This document shows, one piece after another, positions 1 to 8,791 of a DNA stretch of 64,000 nucleotides (position 1 is its first letter; every line of letters starts with the position of its first letter). Both the position numbers and the translations under genes were made by a program. Origin of the DNA: Neorhizobium huautlense. GTDB taxonomy: Bacteria > Pseudomonadota > Alphaproteobacteria > Rhizobiales > Rhizobiaceae. Where the stretch lies: positions 91,984 through 155,983 of the forward strand of contig NZ_PVBM01000012.1 in assembly GCF_002968575.1 (NCBI RefSeq). The letters run 5' to 3'. The notes beneath the pieces are model-generated. The model made no database searches and was not told where the DNA came from. It worked only from the letters and a program-made list of their open reading frames with translations.

Positions 1-718
1 TGACCGGGAAACCTTCTGCCGTCTGCGCCACCGCATCGTGCACAAAGACGATGCCGAGCGCTGTTTCTCCGCGGGCGGCCGCCTTGACCGGCGCGGAACC
101 GGACTTTGTGTATTGCGAGATGTTATTGTTGAGCTTCTTCAGGTAATCGAAAGCCTGATCCTCGCCCATGATCTGCACCAGAGAGGCCAGCGCCGTGTAG
201 GCCGTACCGGACGAATTTGGATTGGCGATCTGGATCTCACCCTTCAGTTCCGGCGCCAGGAGGTTCGCCCAGCAAACGGGCTCCTTGAACCCCTTCGATT
301 TGAAGATTTCCGTGTTGTAGCCCCACCCGAGCGCGCCGGCGTAAACGCCGACGGTGCGGTAGCCGGAGCTTTCCGCCTGACTCTTGGCCCAGTCGTGCAA
401 CTCGTTGAGTTTTGCCGACTTGTATTCGAGCGTCAGGCCTTCGGAAGCGGCCTGCAGATGCGGGTCGCCCGTCCCGGCCCACCAGATGTCCGTCTTTGGG
501 TTGCGCGCTTCCGCACGTACCTTGGCATAGGTCTCGCCGGATGAGAGGCGCACCATGTTCACTTTGATGTCGCCATGGGCTTTCTCGAAATCGCCCTTCA
601 TTTGCTCGCAAATGACGACGTCCGCCGAGCAAATGAGGTTGAGGTCGCCGGCCGCCTGCGCCGGGAGAGCTGCAAGCGCCGTACCAGCGAAGAGCATAAG
701 GGAAAGGGTCTGTTTCAT
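1..718 (-). CDS. ABC transporter periplasmic binding protein, AfuA/FbpA type (partial, C-terminus off the window)
   Basis: The gene is read leftward from an ATG at 718 and stays open to the window edge, so about 239 codons are present. The product begins with a signal peptide (MKQTLSLMLFAGTALA...AQAA) and continues as a family 1 extracellular solute-binding protein. Recognisable segments are DIWWAGTGDPHLQAA, VGVYAGALGWGYN and SSGTAYTALASLVQ, typical of ferric-iron (AfuA/FbpA) and related anion-binding proteins. It is clearly paralogous to the protein just upstream at 836-1858: both keep the WWxGTGD, GYN/AYN-type and SGTAxTxLAxLVQ blocks in the same order. The 117-bp gap and same strand suggest cotranscription. 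The permease and ATPase would lie left of the window. The substrate is inferred only; iron is the usual one for the family, but phosphonate or organic anions cannot be excluded. Confidence 0.85.
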   Translation of the reverse strand, partial: MKQTLSLMLFAGTALAALPAQAAGDLNLICSADVVICEQMKGDFEKAHGDIKVNMVRLSSGETYAKVRAEARNPKTDIWWAGTGDPHLQAASEGLTLEYKSAKLNELHDWAKSQAESSGYRTVGVYAGALGWGYNTEIFKSKGFKEPVCWANLLAPELKGEIQIANPNSSGTAYTALASLVQIMGEDQAFDYLKKLNNNISQYTKSGSAPVKAAARGETALGIVFVHDAVAQTAEGFPV

Positions 719-835
719 CGGGGCATCCTCCTGTTGCCTGGTTTCCGATTTTGGTGCGAACGAGACACGGCAGGGCCTTCGGCCTGCTTGCGAGCGGCGC
801 GTTCACGAAGTTCGGGTCGTGGTTGGTGTTGGCAG

Positions 836-1858
836 TTAGTTAGTCGCTGATATCACCGCGTCGAACTGTTCGAGCAGCCGACTTCGCTCTTCCGGCGAGC
901 CAAAGGTAGCGAAGTCGTAATCGACCATCTTGATCAACGAGATATCGGGGGCGGCGAGCGGCAAGGTCGATTTCGCGTTGGACGGGACCTGGTTCTGGCC
1001 GGCAGCGGCACCGGTCCCCTGACCTTCCGGGCTCAGGGCGAAATCGACGAACTGCCTTGCCTCTTCCGGATGCCGGGTACCCTTGACGATGCTGACAGCC
1101 CCGATCTCGTATCCGGTACCCTCACAGGGGGCGACGATGACGAGAGGCGATCCCGCCTGTTTCTGCGTCACGGCGTCATGCATGAAGGAAATGCCGATCA
1201 GGGTTTCTCCGCGCGCCGCCGCCTTGACCGGTGCGGCACCTGCGGTCGTGTACTGGTCGATATTGCGGTTGAGAGCCGCAAGGAAGCGGAAAGCCTCGTT
1301 TTCGCCGAAAAGCTGCACGAGCGTCGCAAGCGTCGTGAACGCGGTCCCCGACGACTTAGGATTGCCGCTCTGGATACGGCCGCGGTAGGCGATGTCCGTC
1401 AGGTCCTTCCAACAGGTCGGTGCAGGCAGCTTCAGTTCACGCAGAAGGTCGACGTTGTAGGCAAAGCCGAGTGCTCCGGCATAGATGCCCGCCGAGCGGC
1501 TACCGGACATGGCAAAAAAATTCAGCGCCCAGGGCAGCAGGTCTCGCTCATGCGCCGGCTGATACGTTTCGAGCAGGTTTTCCGAACCCGCCTGCAGATG
1601 CGTGTCACCAGTGCCGCCCCACCAGACGTCGACTGTCGGGGCCGCCTTCTCGGCACGGATCTGGTTGAGAATATCTCCGGTGCTCTTGCGGGTCATCGCA
1701 ATTTCGAGGCCGGTTTTCGTCTCGTAGGCCGTCTTCATCTCGGCGCACCACGCTTCATCGACACCGCATAGCACGGTGAGCGATGGGGCGGCCATGCCAG
1801 ACGAAACGCTGCACAACCACAATGCAACGCCCGCGCCGAAAGCGCTTTTACCTCTCAC
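836..1858 (-). CDS. ABC transporter periplasmic binding protein, AfuA/FbpA type (first of a tandem pair)
   Basis: This 340-residue secreted binding protein is a paralogue of the next gene. The frame is open far upstream, but the start chosen is the GTG at 1858, five bases after a GGAGG and immediately before a signal peptide (VRGKSAFGAGVALWLCSVSSGMAA). Family 1 binding-protein blocks are visible: WWGGTGDTHLQA, YAGALGFAYNVD, SGTAFTTLATLVQ and, near the C-terminus, SPEGQG. It lies upstream in the same transcription unit as the gene at 1-718. It is divergent from a response regulator/histidine kinase pair, an arrangement common for TctDE-like systems that control their neighbouring transporter. 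Two binding proteins in tandem suggest two related ligands for one membrane complex, or a recent duplication. Ferric iron is the family-based guess. Confidence 0.85.
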   Translation of the reverse strand: MRGKSAFGAGVALWLCSVSSGMAAPSLTVLCGVDEAWCAEMKTAYETKTGLEIAMTRKSTGDILNQIRAEKAAPTVDVWWGGTGDTHLQAGSENLLETYQPAHERDLLPWALNFFAMSGSRSAGIYAGALGFAYNVDLLRELKLPAPTCWKDLTDIAYRGRIQSGNPKSSGTAFTTLATLVQLFGENEAFRFLAALNRNIDQYTTAGAAPVKAAARGETLIGISFMHDAVTQKQAGSPLVIVAPCEGTGYEIGAVSIVKGTRHPEEARQFVDFALSPEGQGTGAAAGQNQVPSNAKSTLPLAAPDISLIKMVDYDFATFGSPEERSRLLEQFDAVISATN

Positions 1859-1985
1859 GATATCCTCCCATTTGGAACGGTGAACGTCCCAATCTCCGTA
1901 CTCAGGATGCCATATCTGCCACCCGCCGCAACCCGCAGAATGGTTACCGTTTTTACAACGGCAGGCACGACCGACATCCCGAAAG

Positions 1986-2010
1986 TGACAAAGATTACAA
2001 ATATGACAGG
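1986..2010. promoter_or_regulatory. Three direct repeats at 9-bp spacing, candidate response-regulator site
   Basis: TGACA at 1986, TTACA at 1995 and TGACA at 2004 repeat with an exact 9-bp period between the divergent binding-protein and response-regulator genes. OmpR-class regulators often bind tandem direct repeats at roughly helical spacing. The binding protein involved is inferred. Confidence 0.4.
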
Positions 2011-2078
2011 CCCCATAATGCGAGCCGCTTTGAAGATTGCGATGGCCCCGCCTATGATGGGCGCGGGAGGACGTGCAT

Positions 2079-2819
2079 ATGTTGAATGAGAGGATAAGGA
2101 TTCTGATCGTCGAGGACGATCCGGATATGGCAGAGCTCATCTCCGACCTGGTAGAGGCGGAGGGCTGGACGCCGCTTACCGCGCCGTCGGCAGAAGAGGC
2201 CGCCGGCGTGATCAGCCGCGAAACCGTGCATCTGGTTCTAGTCGACCACAACCTTCCCGGCACCTCCGGTCGTACCTTCGCGCAACGCCTCCGCGCGCAG
2301 ACCAATATCGGCATCGTCATGGTGACGGCCGCCGGCAGCGCAGCGGACCGGGTGCTCGGCCTGGAAACGGCGGCGGACGACTACGTCGTCAAACCCTTCG
2401 AGCCGATCGAGCTGACGGCACGCATCAAGGCTGTGCTGCGCCGGACGATCCCCTCGCTGAAGCACGAGCCGGAAATCGACCGCAAGCATGAACCGGCGGC
2501 GCTGAGGCTCGGCGACTGGTCGGTCGATCTTAAAAACCGGCGCGCCGTCTGCCTGAATGATCCCGCCAAATCCCTCACCAGCGCCGAATTTGCCCTCCTC
2601 GAAATTCTTGCCGAGACCCCGAACCTGCCCGTCAGCCGCGCTCACATCCTCGACAGGCTTGGCGCCGAAAGCGAGCGTTATATCGACCGCAATGTCGACG
2701 TGCTCGTGCTGCGCCTTCGCCGCAAGATCGAGCGCAATCCGGACCTGCCGCGCCACATCCAGACACGCCGCAGCAAGGGCTATGTACTGAGTACCGACGA
2801 CGGCGAGCTCTCGCCGTGA
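2079..2819 (+). CDS. OmpR-family response regulator
   Basis: This 246-residue protein has an N-terminal receiver domain (residues about 7-120) and a C-terminal winged-helix DNA-binding domain (about 145-240). The acidic pocket is D13/D14, the phosphoacceptor is D56 in LVLVDHNLPG and the conserved lysine is K105 in VVKPFEP. The ATG at 2079 is preferred over the GTG at 2073 because the GGGAGG at 2065-2070 is then eight bases away. The stop overlaps the kinase start by four bases, so the two are translationally coupled. It probably regulates the divergent binding-protein genes in response to the partner kinase. The closest general type is TctD/TorR-like; the signal is unknown. Confidence 0.92.
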   Translation: MLNERIRILIVEDDPDMAELISDLVEAEGWTPLTAPSAEEAAGVISRETVHLVLVDHNLPGTSGRTFAQRLRAQTNIGIVMVTAAGSAADRVLGLETAADDYVVKPFEPIELTARIKAVLRRTIPSLKHEPEIDRKHEPAALRLGDWSVDLKNRRAVCLNDPAKSLTSAEFALLEILAETPNLPVSRAHILDRLGAESERYIDRNVDVLVLRLRRKIERNPDLPRHIQTRRSKGYVLSTDDGELSP

Positions 2820-4909
2820 TCAGTCGCCCGTTTCTCTCCTCGATCGCCTTTCGGCTGCCCTTCGCGATTGTCTTCATCTGCGTACTTGTCTTCAGTCTGG
2901 CCACGGTCGCAGTCTACGGCCTCCAGCGCGCCCGCGAGGAGATGGCGGCTTACGGCCTGCAGGCGTTTTCAAGTCTCGCCAAGGCATCACTTGTCTCGCG
3001 GCAGGTCTCCGATCTGGTGTCCAGCGCGCCTTTCCTGATGAACGCCACGTCGCCTTACAGGGTCTCCAGCGAAAGCAGGTCGGTCGTCGCCCAGGTCGAT
3101 GCGCTGCTTCTCACCATGCAGCCGAAACACGACGAGACGGTTATGAAGGGGTTTGCCGGGGCCCACATCGTCGAGCTGCTGGAGACGATCCGCATGCAGA
3201 CGACGACACTTGCCGGCGATGCGGAAGCGGCTCAGCAGCACAAGGCAGAGGCCGCGGCCGCGCTTGGGGAAATTGCCACCGGCAGCGGGATCGCAGACGC
3301 CGATTTCCGGCGACAGCTCAACGATATCGTGCAGTCGGCGTCGAACTCGGACAGTCTTTTCCAGCTCGGGGAACTGCGCCGCCGCTATGTCTCAGAGACG
3401 ACGCCGCGCCTGGAACGCTCAGCCCCGGATTCACGGATTTCCCCCGGCGAGCTGAGACCCTATGAGCGGGTCTTTGAGGCTCAGACACGTTATCTGCTTG
3501 AAATGTTTTCCATCCGCGCCGCAGTGGGGCGCCTGCATTCCGTTTCTCGCGATCTCTCGCATGCGACCGAGACCCAGAGCGAGGCCGTCGCCCGGGGTCT
3601 CAACGAAGATCTCATTTCGACGTCCGACGCTCTGAGCCGCTTGCTTGTCATCGTCGCCCTGGCGTCGCTGCTTGTACTGGTCATGGCGATTTTCTCCATC
3701 CGCTCCGTCATGCGCGTTTCGCGCGGAATCGTCGCGCTCTCCACCGGCATGAACGCGCTGGCCGAAGGACGCAAGGATGTAGAGACGCCGAGCTATGAGG
3801 GCACGGAGACGGAACTGGTCCGTCTGCTCGAAGCGTTCCGTGCGTTCCGGGAGAGTGTCGAGCGCGTGACGCGGCTGCGGCGCACGGCCGAGGCGGCCGC
3901 CCGTACCATCCGTTCCACGTTCCGCAGCATGAACGAGGGCATCGCGTTGTTCGATCCGCGCGGCCGGCCAATCACGATGAACCGGCGCGTCATCGAATTG
4001 GTCGGCTGGTCCGGCTCAGCCCGGAAACTGCCGCTCCGCAGTTTCGTCGCGCCCCTTGAAGAGATCGATCCGGCACTTCTGCCGGCCGAGAACGATGCCG
4101 GACTGCTCCGCGACCGGTCCGTGCTGCGCCATCGGTCCGATGCCGGCCGGGTGACGGAAGTTTCGCTATCGCGCCAGCCGGATGGCGGGATCATCCTTCT
4201 CGCACGCGATATTACCGACATGGATCGGCAGGAGGCCGAGGCAGCGAAGATCCAGCGCCTCGACGGCATCATGCGCATGACCCATCAGGTGAGCCATGAG
4301 GTAGGCAACATGATCGGGATCATCACCGGCAGCCTTGGCCTGCTGGAGCGCGAAACCGGTTTCAATGACCGGCAAAAGCGGCACATAGCCCGCATCCGCA
4401 AGGCTGCCGACCGCGGCAGGTCCCTCGCCGGAAGCATGCTTTCGATCGGCAGCCAGCAGCCGAGCAATCCTGGCCCGGTGGAGATCGGCGCAGTGCTGCG
4501 CGGCATGGCCGACGTGCTGGAAATCGCCATCGGCGAAAAATGCCGGCTTTCCTTCGAGATTGACGACGACCTGCCCACCGTCCTCATCGACGCAGCACTC
4601 TTCGAGCAATCGATCCTCAATCTCTGCCTGAATGCCGCTGCGGCTCTGCCGGCGGGCGGTACAATTGTTATTGGTTGTTCCCGCGGCGATGCCGGCGTCA
4701 GCGTCAGCGTGACGGACAACGGTATCGGCATGACACCCGAAGCCATCGACAAGGCCTTCGAACCTTATTTTACCACCCGGGACGCCGAAGGCGGCGCCGG
4801 TCTTGGCCTCGCTGTGGTCTACGGCTTCGTACGCCAAAGCGGCGGAGACGCTCGCATCACCTCTCTGCCGGGCAAGGGAACAGTCGTTGAACTTTTCTTT
4901 CCCGCATGA
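2816..4909 (+). CDS. Membrane sensor histidine kinase
   Basis: This 697-residue kinase starts with a GTG that overlaps the regulator's stop (GTGA). A first membrane segment lies at about residues 12-34, then a long periplasmic region, and a second membrane segment near 272-298. A HAMP-like linker and a PAS-like domain (about 370-480) follow. The phospho-accepting histidine is H494 in HQVSHEVGN. The ATPase domain shows LNLCLNAAAALPAGG (N box), DNGIGM (G1), YFTTRD and GLGLAVVYGFV (G2). The large periplasmic domain suggests it senses an extracellular ligand or a loaded binding protein from the neighbouring operon, which is inference. No receiver domain is attached, so this is a classical kinase. 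Confidence 0.92.
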   Translation: MISRPFLSSIAFRLPFAIVFICVLVFSLATVAVYGLQRAREEMAAYGLQAFSSLAKASLVSRQVSDLVSSAPFLMNATSPYRVSSESRSVVAQVDALLLTMQPKHDETVMKGFAGAHIVELLETIRMQTTTLAGDAEAAQQHKAEAAAALGEIATGSGIADADFRRQLNDIVQSASNSDSLFQLGELRRRYVSETTPRLERSAPDSRISPGELRPYERVFEAQTRYLLEMFSIRAAVGRLHSVSRDLSHATETQSEAVARGLNEDLISTSDALSRLLVIVALASLLVLVMAIFSIRSVMRVSRGIVALSTGMNALAEGRKDVETPSYEGTETELVRLLEAFRAFRESVERVTRLRRTAEAAARTIRSTFRSMNEGIALFDPRGRPITMNRRVIELVGWSGSARKLPLRSFVAPLEEIDPALLPAENDAGLLRDRSVLRHRSDAGRVTEVSLSRQPDGGIILLARDITDMDRQEAEAAKIQRLDGIMRMTHQVSHEVGNMIGIITGSLGLLERETGFNDRQKRHIARIRKAADRGRSLAGSMLSIGSQQPSNPGPVEIGAVLRGMADVLEIAIGEKCRLSFEIDDDLPTVLIDAALFEQSILNLCLNAAAALPAGGTIVIGCSRGDAGVSVSVTDNGIGMTPEAIDKAFEPYFTTRDAEGGAGLGLAVVYGFVRQSGGDARITSLPGKGTVVELFFPA

Positions 4910-4945
4910 AACCTGCCATCCGCTCTTGAAGAGACCGACGATCCT

Positions 4946-4963
4946 ACGACCTTTGCTGGTCGT
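4946..4963. terminator. Hairpin between convergent genes
   Basis: ACGACC, a six-base loop and GGTCGT form a perfect 6-bp stem between the stop of the histidine kinase and the stop of the ribulokinase. There is no long T-run. A role as a shared terminator is a guess from position. Confidence 0.3.
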
Positions 4964-5073
4964 GTCCATCGGCTCACTTTCTTTGTTTCATCGCGCCGGC
5001 CTGCACCGCGCCCCAGTTGATGGCACCTAGCCGCCTCACATGACGAGCGGCATCAGGACACGCATGAGCAATT

Positions 5074-6723
5074 TCAAATCGCGAGCGCCGTCGAAGGTCG
5101 TATCTTTCTCGAAATTTCCTGAAGACTGAGAAAAGCTTGGTAACGCTGTTCATGGGCCCCGACCATATCCTGGTCCCTCGGCTCATACACCGAGGCAACT
5201 GATGAGAGCGTGCCCATGGCGTGGCGAACATCGGGATAGACGCCGGCAGCGACACTGCCGAGGATGGCCGAGCCGAGCAGGACCGGTTCCTCTGCGACTG
5301 GGGCGAGGACCGGCTTGCCACAGGCATCCGCGAGGATCTGCCGGACCAGCGGACTTGCCCCCGCACCGCCGCTGATGACGACCCGTTCCACCGAAGCACC
5401 GGCCTTGGCCTGGGTCTCGATGATCTGGCGCAGTCCGTAACCGATGCCACAAAGGCCGGCGATGTAGAGAGCGACGAGGTTGTCGAGGTCGCGCTCCATT
5501 CCAAGCCCCGCGATGACGGCGCGGGCATGTGGATCGGCGAAGGGCGCGCGATTGCCGAGAAATTCCGGGACGACATGCAGGCCGGCCGCGAGCTCGACCG
5601 CCTCCGAGGCATTCGCGACCTTGCCCGTGGCGATTTCGGCCATAAAGGCTGGAAGCGACTTGCCCGCTACACGCGCCCTGGCTGTCGCCTCGCTTGCAGC
5701 CGGATGGAAGGAGAGAAGCTGGTCGATCGCAGCGCCAGCCGCACTCTGACCGCCCTCATTCAGCCACATGCCGGGCACCATGGCCGAGTAATAAGGCCCC
5801 CAGACGCCGGGCACGAAGACCGGCTCTGCGGTCGAGGTCATGGTGCAGGAGGAGGTGCCGAAGACATAGGCGAGGTTCTCGGCGGGATTGCCGCCGATCC
5901 CGACCGTACCGATCCCGCCCGCATGGGCGTCGATCATGCCGGCCGCGACCGCCGTGCCAGGCTTCAGCCCCATTTCGTTTGCCGCCTCCTCCGTCAGCCC
6001 CTGGCCGAGACGGGTCCCGGGCTCGACGATCGCCGTACCGATGCGGGCAAAGCCCTCAGCCGCCAGTTCGTTGAGACCGATCTTCTCGAAATAGCTTTCA
6101 TCCCAGCGCGCCTCATGAGCGAGATAGGTCCACTTACAGGTCACGGTGCAAGTCGAGCGGGAAAGATCGCCGGTCGACTTCCAGGTGAGGAAATCGGCAA
6201 GGTCGAAGAATTGCCAGGCGGCCGCGAAGGTCGCGGGGCGGTTTTCCTTCAGCCACAGGATCTTCGGCGTCTCCATCTCGGGAGAAATGCGCCCGCCGAC
6301 GTAGCGCAGCACGTCATGACCCATGGCGTTGATGCGCTCGGCCTGGGCAACCGCGCGATGGTCCATCCAGACGATGATATTGCGTTCGGCCTTCTCCGAC
6401 GGCCCGACGGCGAGCGGCTTGCCGCCCTCCCCGAGCACGACGAGCGAGCACGTCGCATCGAAGCCGAGCCCGACGACCTGGGCCGGATCAACCCCGGCAG
6501 AAGCGACAACCTCACGGATGATCGCGCAGACCGCGTTCCAGATTTCCGTGCTCGACTGCTCGACGATCGAGCCGGCCTCGCGGAAAAGCGTGATGTCGCG
6601 CTTGGCAACCGACAGCATCTTGCCGGAGAGGTCGAACAGACCCGCACGCGCGCTTCCCGTTCCGACATCAACGCCGATGACGTATTGCTGGGCTCCCTCG
6701 GACGAGTTTTGGGCTGGGGTCAT
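5074..6723 (-). CDS. rbtK: FGGY-family carbohydrate kinase, probable D-ribulokinase
   Basis: This 549-residue cytoplasmic kinase has the FGGY fold. The N-terminal nucleotide/phosphate motif is GVDVGTGSARAGLFDL, the substrate loop contains WMDHRA, and the C-terminal domain carries GGGNPAEN-like and SGGAGASPLV segments. The conserved catalytic region GMIDAHAGGIG is intact. The length matches the FGGY pentulose kinase group. The ATG at 6723 is used; an in-frame GTG at 6771 would start 8 bp past the preceding stop but lacks a ribosome site. It follows a ribitol-dehydrogenase-like gene, so the expected reaction is D-ribulose + ATP to D-ribulose 5-phosphate. It is the last gene of the leftward ribitol operon. 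Without the neighbour, xylulokinase or L-ribulokinase activity would be equally possible. Confidence 0.85.
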   Translation of the reverse strand: MTPAQNSSEGAQQYVIGVDVGTGSARAGLFDLSGKMLSVAKRDITLFREAGSIVEQSSTEIWNAVCAIIREVVASAGVDPAQVVGLGFDATCSLVVLGEGGKPLAVGPSEKAERNIIVWMDHRAVAQAERINAMGHDVLRYVGGRISPEMETPKILWLKENRPATFAAAWQFFDLADFLTWKSTGDLSRSTCTVTCKWTYLAHEARWDESYFEKIGLNELAAEGFARIGTAIVEPGTRLGQGLTEEAANEMGLKPGTAVAAGMIDAHAGGIGTVGIGGNPAENLAYVFGTSSCTMTSTAEPVFVPGVWGPYYSAMVPGMWLNEGGQSAAGAAIDQLLSFHPAASEATARARVAGKSLPAFMAEIATGKVANASEAVELAAGLHVVPEFLGNRAPFADPHARAVIAGLGMERDLDNLVALYIAGLCGIGYGLRQIIETQAKAGASVERVVISGGAGASPLVRQILADACGKPVLAPVAEEPVLLGSAILGSVAAGVYPDVRHAMGTLSSVASVYEPRDQDMVGAHEQRYQAFLSLQEISRKIRPSTALAI

Positions 6724-6778
6724 GATCTTACGCTCTGCTGTCGGCTTGTAGTGTGCGTGCTTCCGGATCACGCCGGCG

Positions 6779-7507
6779 TCAGAGATCGACGCTGTTCGGG
6801 AGGATCACGAGATCGCGGATCGTTACGTTGCGCGGCCTCGACAGCATGAAGAGCACGGCGTCGGCCACTTCCTTTGGCTGCATCAGGCTGCCATTGGCAA
6901 GCGCTTCCTCCATCTTGGCCTTCGGCCAGTCGTCGAGCAGTGCCGTGACGACTGGCCCTGGCAGGACCGCACCGACACGCACGCCATGCGGAGCGACCTG
7001 ACGGCGGGTCGAATGCACGAAGGCCTGGACTGCGAACTTCGATGCCGTGTAGATCGGCTCCCAGACCACCGGCACCACCCCGGCAATCGAACTGGTGAAC
7101 AGGATGTCGCCCGACTTCTGCGCGATCATGTGCGGCAGGACCGCATGCACCGAGCGGAAGGCGGCATTGATGTTGAGATTGAGCATCCGGTCCCAGGCAT
7201 CCGGATCTCCCTCGGCCACCGGCCCACCGATATAGGCGCCGGCGTTGGCATGAAAGATATCGAGCCGGCCAGCAAGCTCCAGGATGCGGGGAAGCATGCT
7301 GGAGACGGCAGGACCGTCGAAGAGATCGACCACCAGGGGCTTTGCGCGCTCGCCGAATTCCTGGCAAAGCGTCTCGAGCTTGTCCTTGGCGCGGTCGATC
7401 AGAACGACGGTCGCGCCTTCGGCGATCAGTGTGCGGGCGCATTCAAGCCCGATACCTGAGGCTGCGCCGGTGATCCCCGCAACCTTGCCCTTCATCAGTT
7501 CAGTCAT
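6779..7507 (-). CDS. rbtD: Short-chain dehydrogenase, probable ribitol 2-dehydrogenase
   Basis: This 242-residue Rossmann-fold enzyme of the SDR family has TGAASGIG for NAD binding, the NAGAY structural motif, and the catalytic Ser/Tyr/Lys set in TSSIAG and YTASK. The C-terminal part ([18 protein letters not shown], then VILPNSVDL at the end) closely resembles what I recall of Klebsiella ribitol dehydrogenase, which is why I assign NAD-dependent oxidation of ribitol to D-ribulose rather than a generic SDR. The start ATG at 7507 has GGAGA about eight bases upstream. It sits between the ABC transporter genes and the ribulokinase, which completes the two-step entry of ribitol into the pentose phosphate pathway. 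Confidence 0.85.
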   Translation of the reverse strand: MTELMKGKVAGITGAASGIGLECARTLIAEGATVVLIDRAKDKLETLCQEFGERAKPLVVDLFDGPAVSSMLPRILELAGRLDIFHANAGAYIGGPVAEGDPDAWDRMLNLNINAAFRSVHAVLPHMIAQKSGDILFTSSIAGVVPVVWEPIYTASKFAVQAFVHSTRRQVAPHGVRVGAVLPGPVVTALLDDWPKAKMEEALANGSLMQPKEVADAVLFMLSRPRNVTIRDLVILPNSVDL

Positions 7508-7528
7508 AACAGGTCTCCAGTCTTTATA

Positions 7529-8791
7529 TCAGGCACGGCCATGGCTGACGCGCGAACGGCGAGCGAGCGAGTCGACGATCACGGCGATGGCGAGAACGGC
7601 ACCGGTGATCATGTAGCGAAGCGACGAGCTGAGGTTGAGCAGCGTCAGGCCGTTCGAGATCGCCTGGATGACGATGATGCCGAGAAGTGCCGAGTAAGCG
7701 CTGCCGCGACCGCCGAAGAGGCTGGTGCCGCCGATGACGGCTGCGGCGATGGCGTTCAGATTGACGTCACCTGTGCCCGCCTGCTGGCTAGACGAGGCGA
7801 GACGGGCTGCCGAGAGCGTGCCACCGAGCGCGGCCAGCGTCGAGCACAGCATGAAGGCGCTCATGTAGATGCGGCGGACATTGATGCCGGAGCGGCGGGC
7901 GGCTTCGCGGTTGCCACCGACCGCGAACATGGACCGACCCCACTGAGTCTTGGTCAGTGCATAGTTGAGGATGACGACAAGAGCCACGAAGAGGCCGAAC
8001 ATCCATGGCACGCCGCGCCCCATATTGAGGTAGTAGACGGCAGCTTCCAGGACCAAAGTCAGAACGGCGGCCTTGACGACGAGGCTGCTCAGCGGCTGCG
8101 AGGAGAGATTGACCGCCTGACGGCGCTTCCTGATCACCAGACCGGCAGCAATCAGGACGGCACCCGGGACCAGGGCGAGCAGGTAGGACAGCCAGTCCGG
8201 CATCACGAGGATCTGGCCGAAGCGGACGAGCGGCGAAGCATAAGGCAGATTAATGCTGCCCGTTGGGCCGAGGATATAGAGCTGCATCCCAAGCAATGCC
8301 AACAAACCTGCAAGCGTGGCAACGAAGCTCGGCATGCCGAGACGATTGTAAAGCATGGCGTAGAGTGCACCGACTGCCGCGCCCGTGACCAGGGCGGCAC
8401 CAATGGCGAGCGGCAGCGAAATGCCGAAATTGACCCAGAGCACGCCAATGATCGCGGAGGCGAGACCACTCATCGAGCCGACCGACAAGTCGATTTCGCC
8501 GAGGATGAGGACGCAGACGATACCGAGCGAGATGATGCCGACGGTGGCGCAATCGAACAGCAGGTTCACCAGATTGTTCGGTGCAAGGAAGATCGGGTTG
8601 AGGATGCTGAAGACCGTCGAGATGACGATCAGGCCGATCGCAACCGGTAGCATGCCGAGATCGCCGGAGCGGACGCGGCTGATGAAGGCGCGGATCGTGC
8701 CGCCAATGCCGTCGGCGTGGCTGACACGCTCGTCGCTGCGATCGAGTGCGAGCGAAGTGGGCTTGGAATTGGGGGACATGTCGGTGCTCAT
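7529..8791 (-). CDS. Sugar/polyol ABC transporter permease, CUT2 (RbsC/XylH) type
   Basis: This 420-residue inner-membrane protein has roughly ten hydrophobic segments and the CUT2 permease motif region near GGNREAARRSGINVRRIYMSAF. The near-C-terminal block AAAVIGGTSLFGGRGS is typical of RbsC/XylH. The N-terminal 40 residues are a hydrophilic extension. The ATG overlaps the stop of the ATPase gene by four bases (ATGA), so the two are coupled. The context gives the substrate as ribitol or a related pentitol. Length is somewhat above RbsC and like XylH-type permeases. Confidence 0.9.
   Translation of the reverse strand: MSTDMSPNSKPTSLALDRSDERVSHADGIGGTIRAFISRVRSGDLGMLPVAIGLIVISTVFSILNPIFLAPNNLVNLLFDCATVGIISLGIVCVLILGEIDLSVGSMSGLASAIIGVLWVNFGISLPLAIGAALVTGAAVGALYAMLYNRLGMPSFVATLAGLLALLGMQLYILGPTGSINLPYASPLVRFGQILVMPDWLSYLLALVPGAVLIAAGLVIRKRRQAVNLSSQPLSSLVVKAAVLTLVLEAAVYYLNMGRGVPWMFGLFVALVVILNYALTKTQWGRSMFAVGGNREAARRSGINVRRIYMSAFMLCSTLAALGGTLSAARLASSSQQAGTGDVNLNAIAAAVIGGTSLFGGRGSAYSALLGIIVIQAISNGLTLLNLSSSLRYMITGAVLAIAVIVDSLARRSRVSHGRA

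Noticed and set aside
5221..6849. 542-codon rightward open frame
   Set aside because: It lies antisense to the ribulokinase gene, and its translation shows no domain. High GC gives long shadow frames here.
7541..8650. 369-codon rightward open frame
   Set aside because: It is a shadow of the CUT2 permease gene; its translation is hydrophilic and has no recognisable motif.
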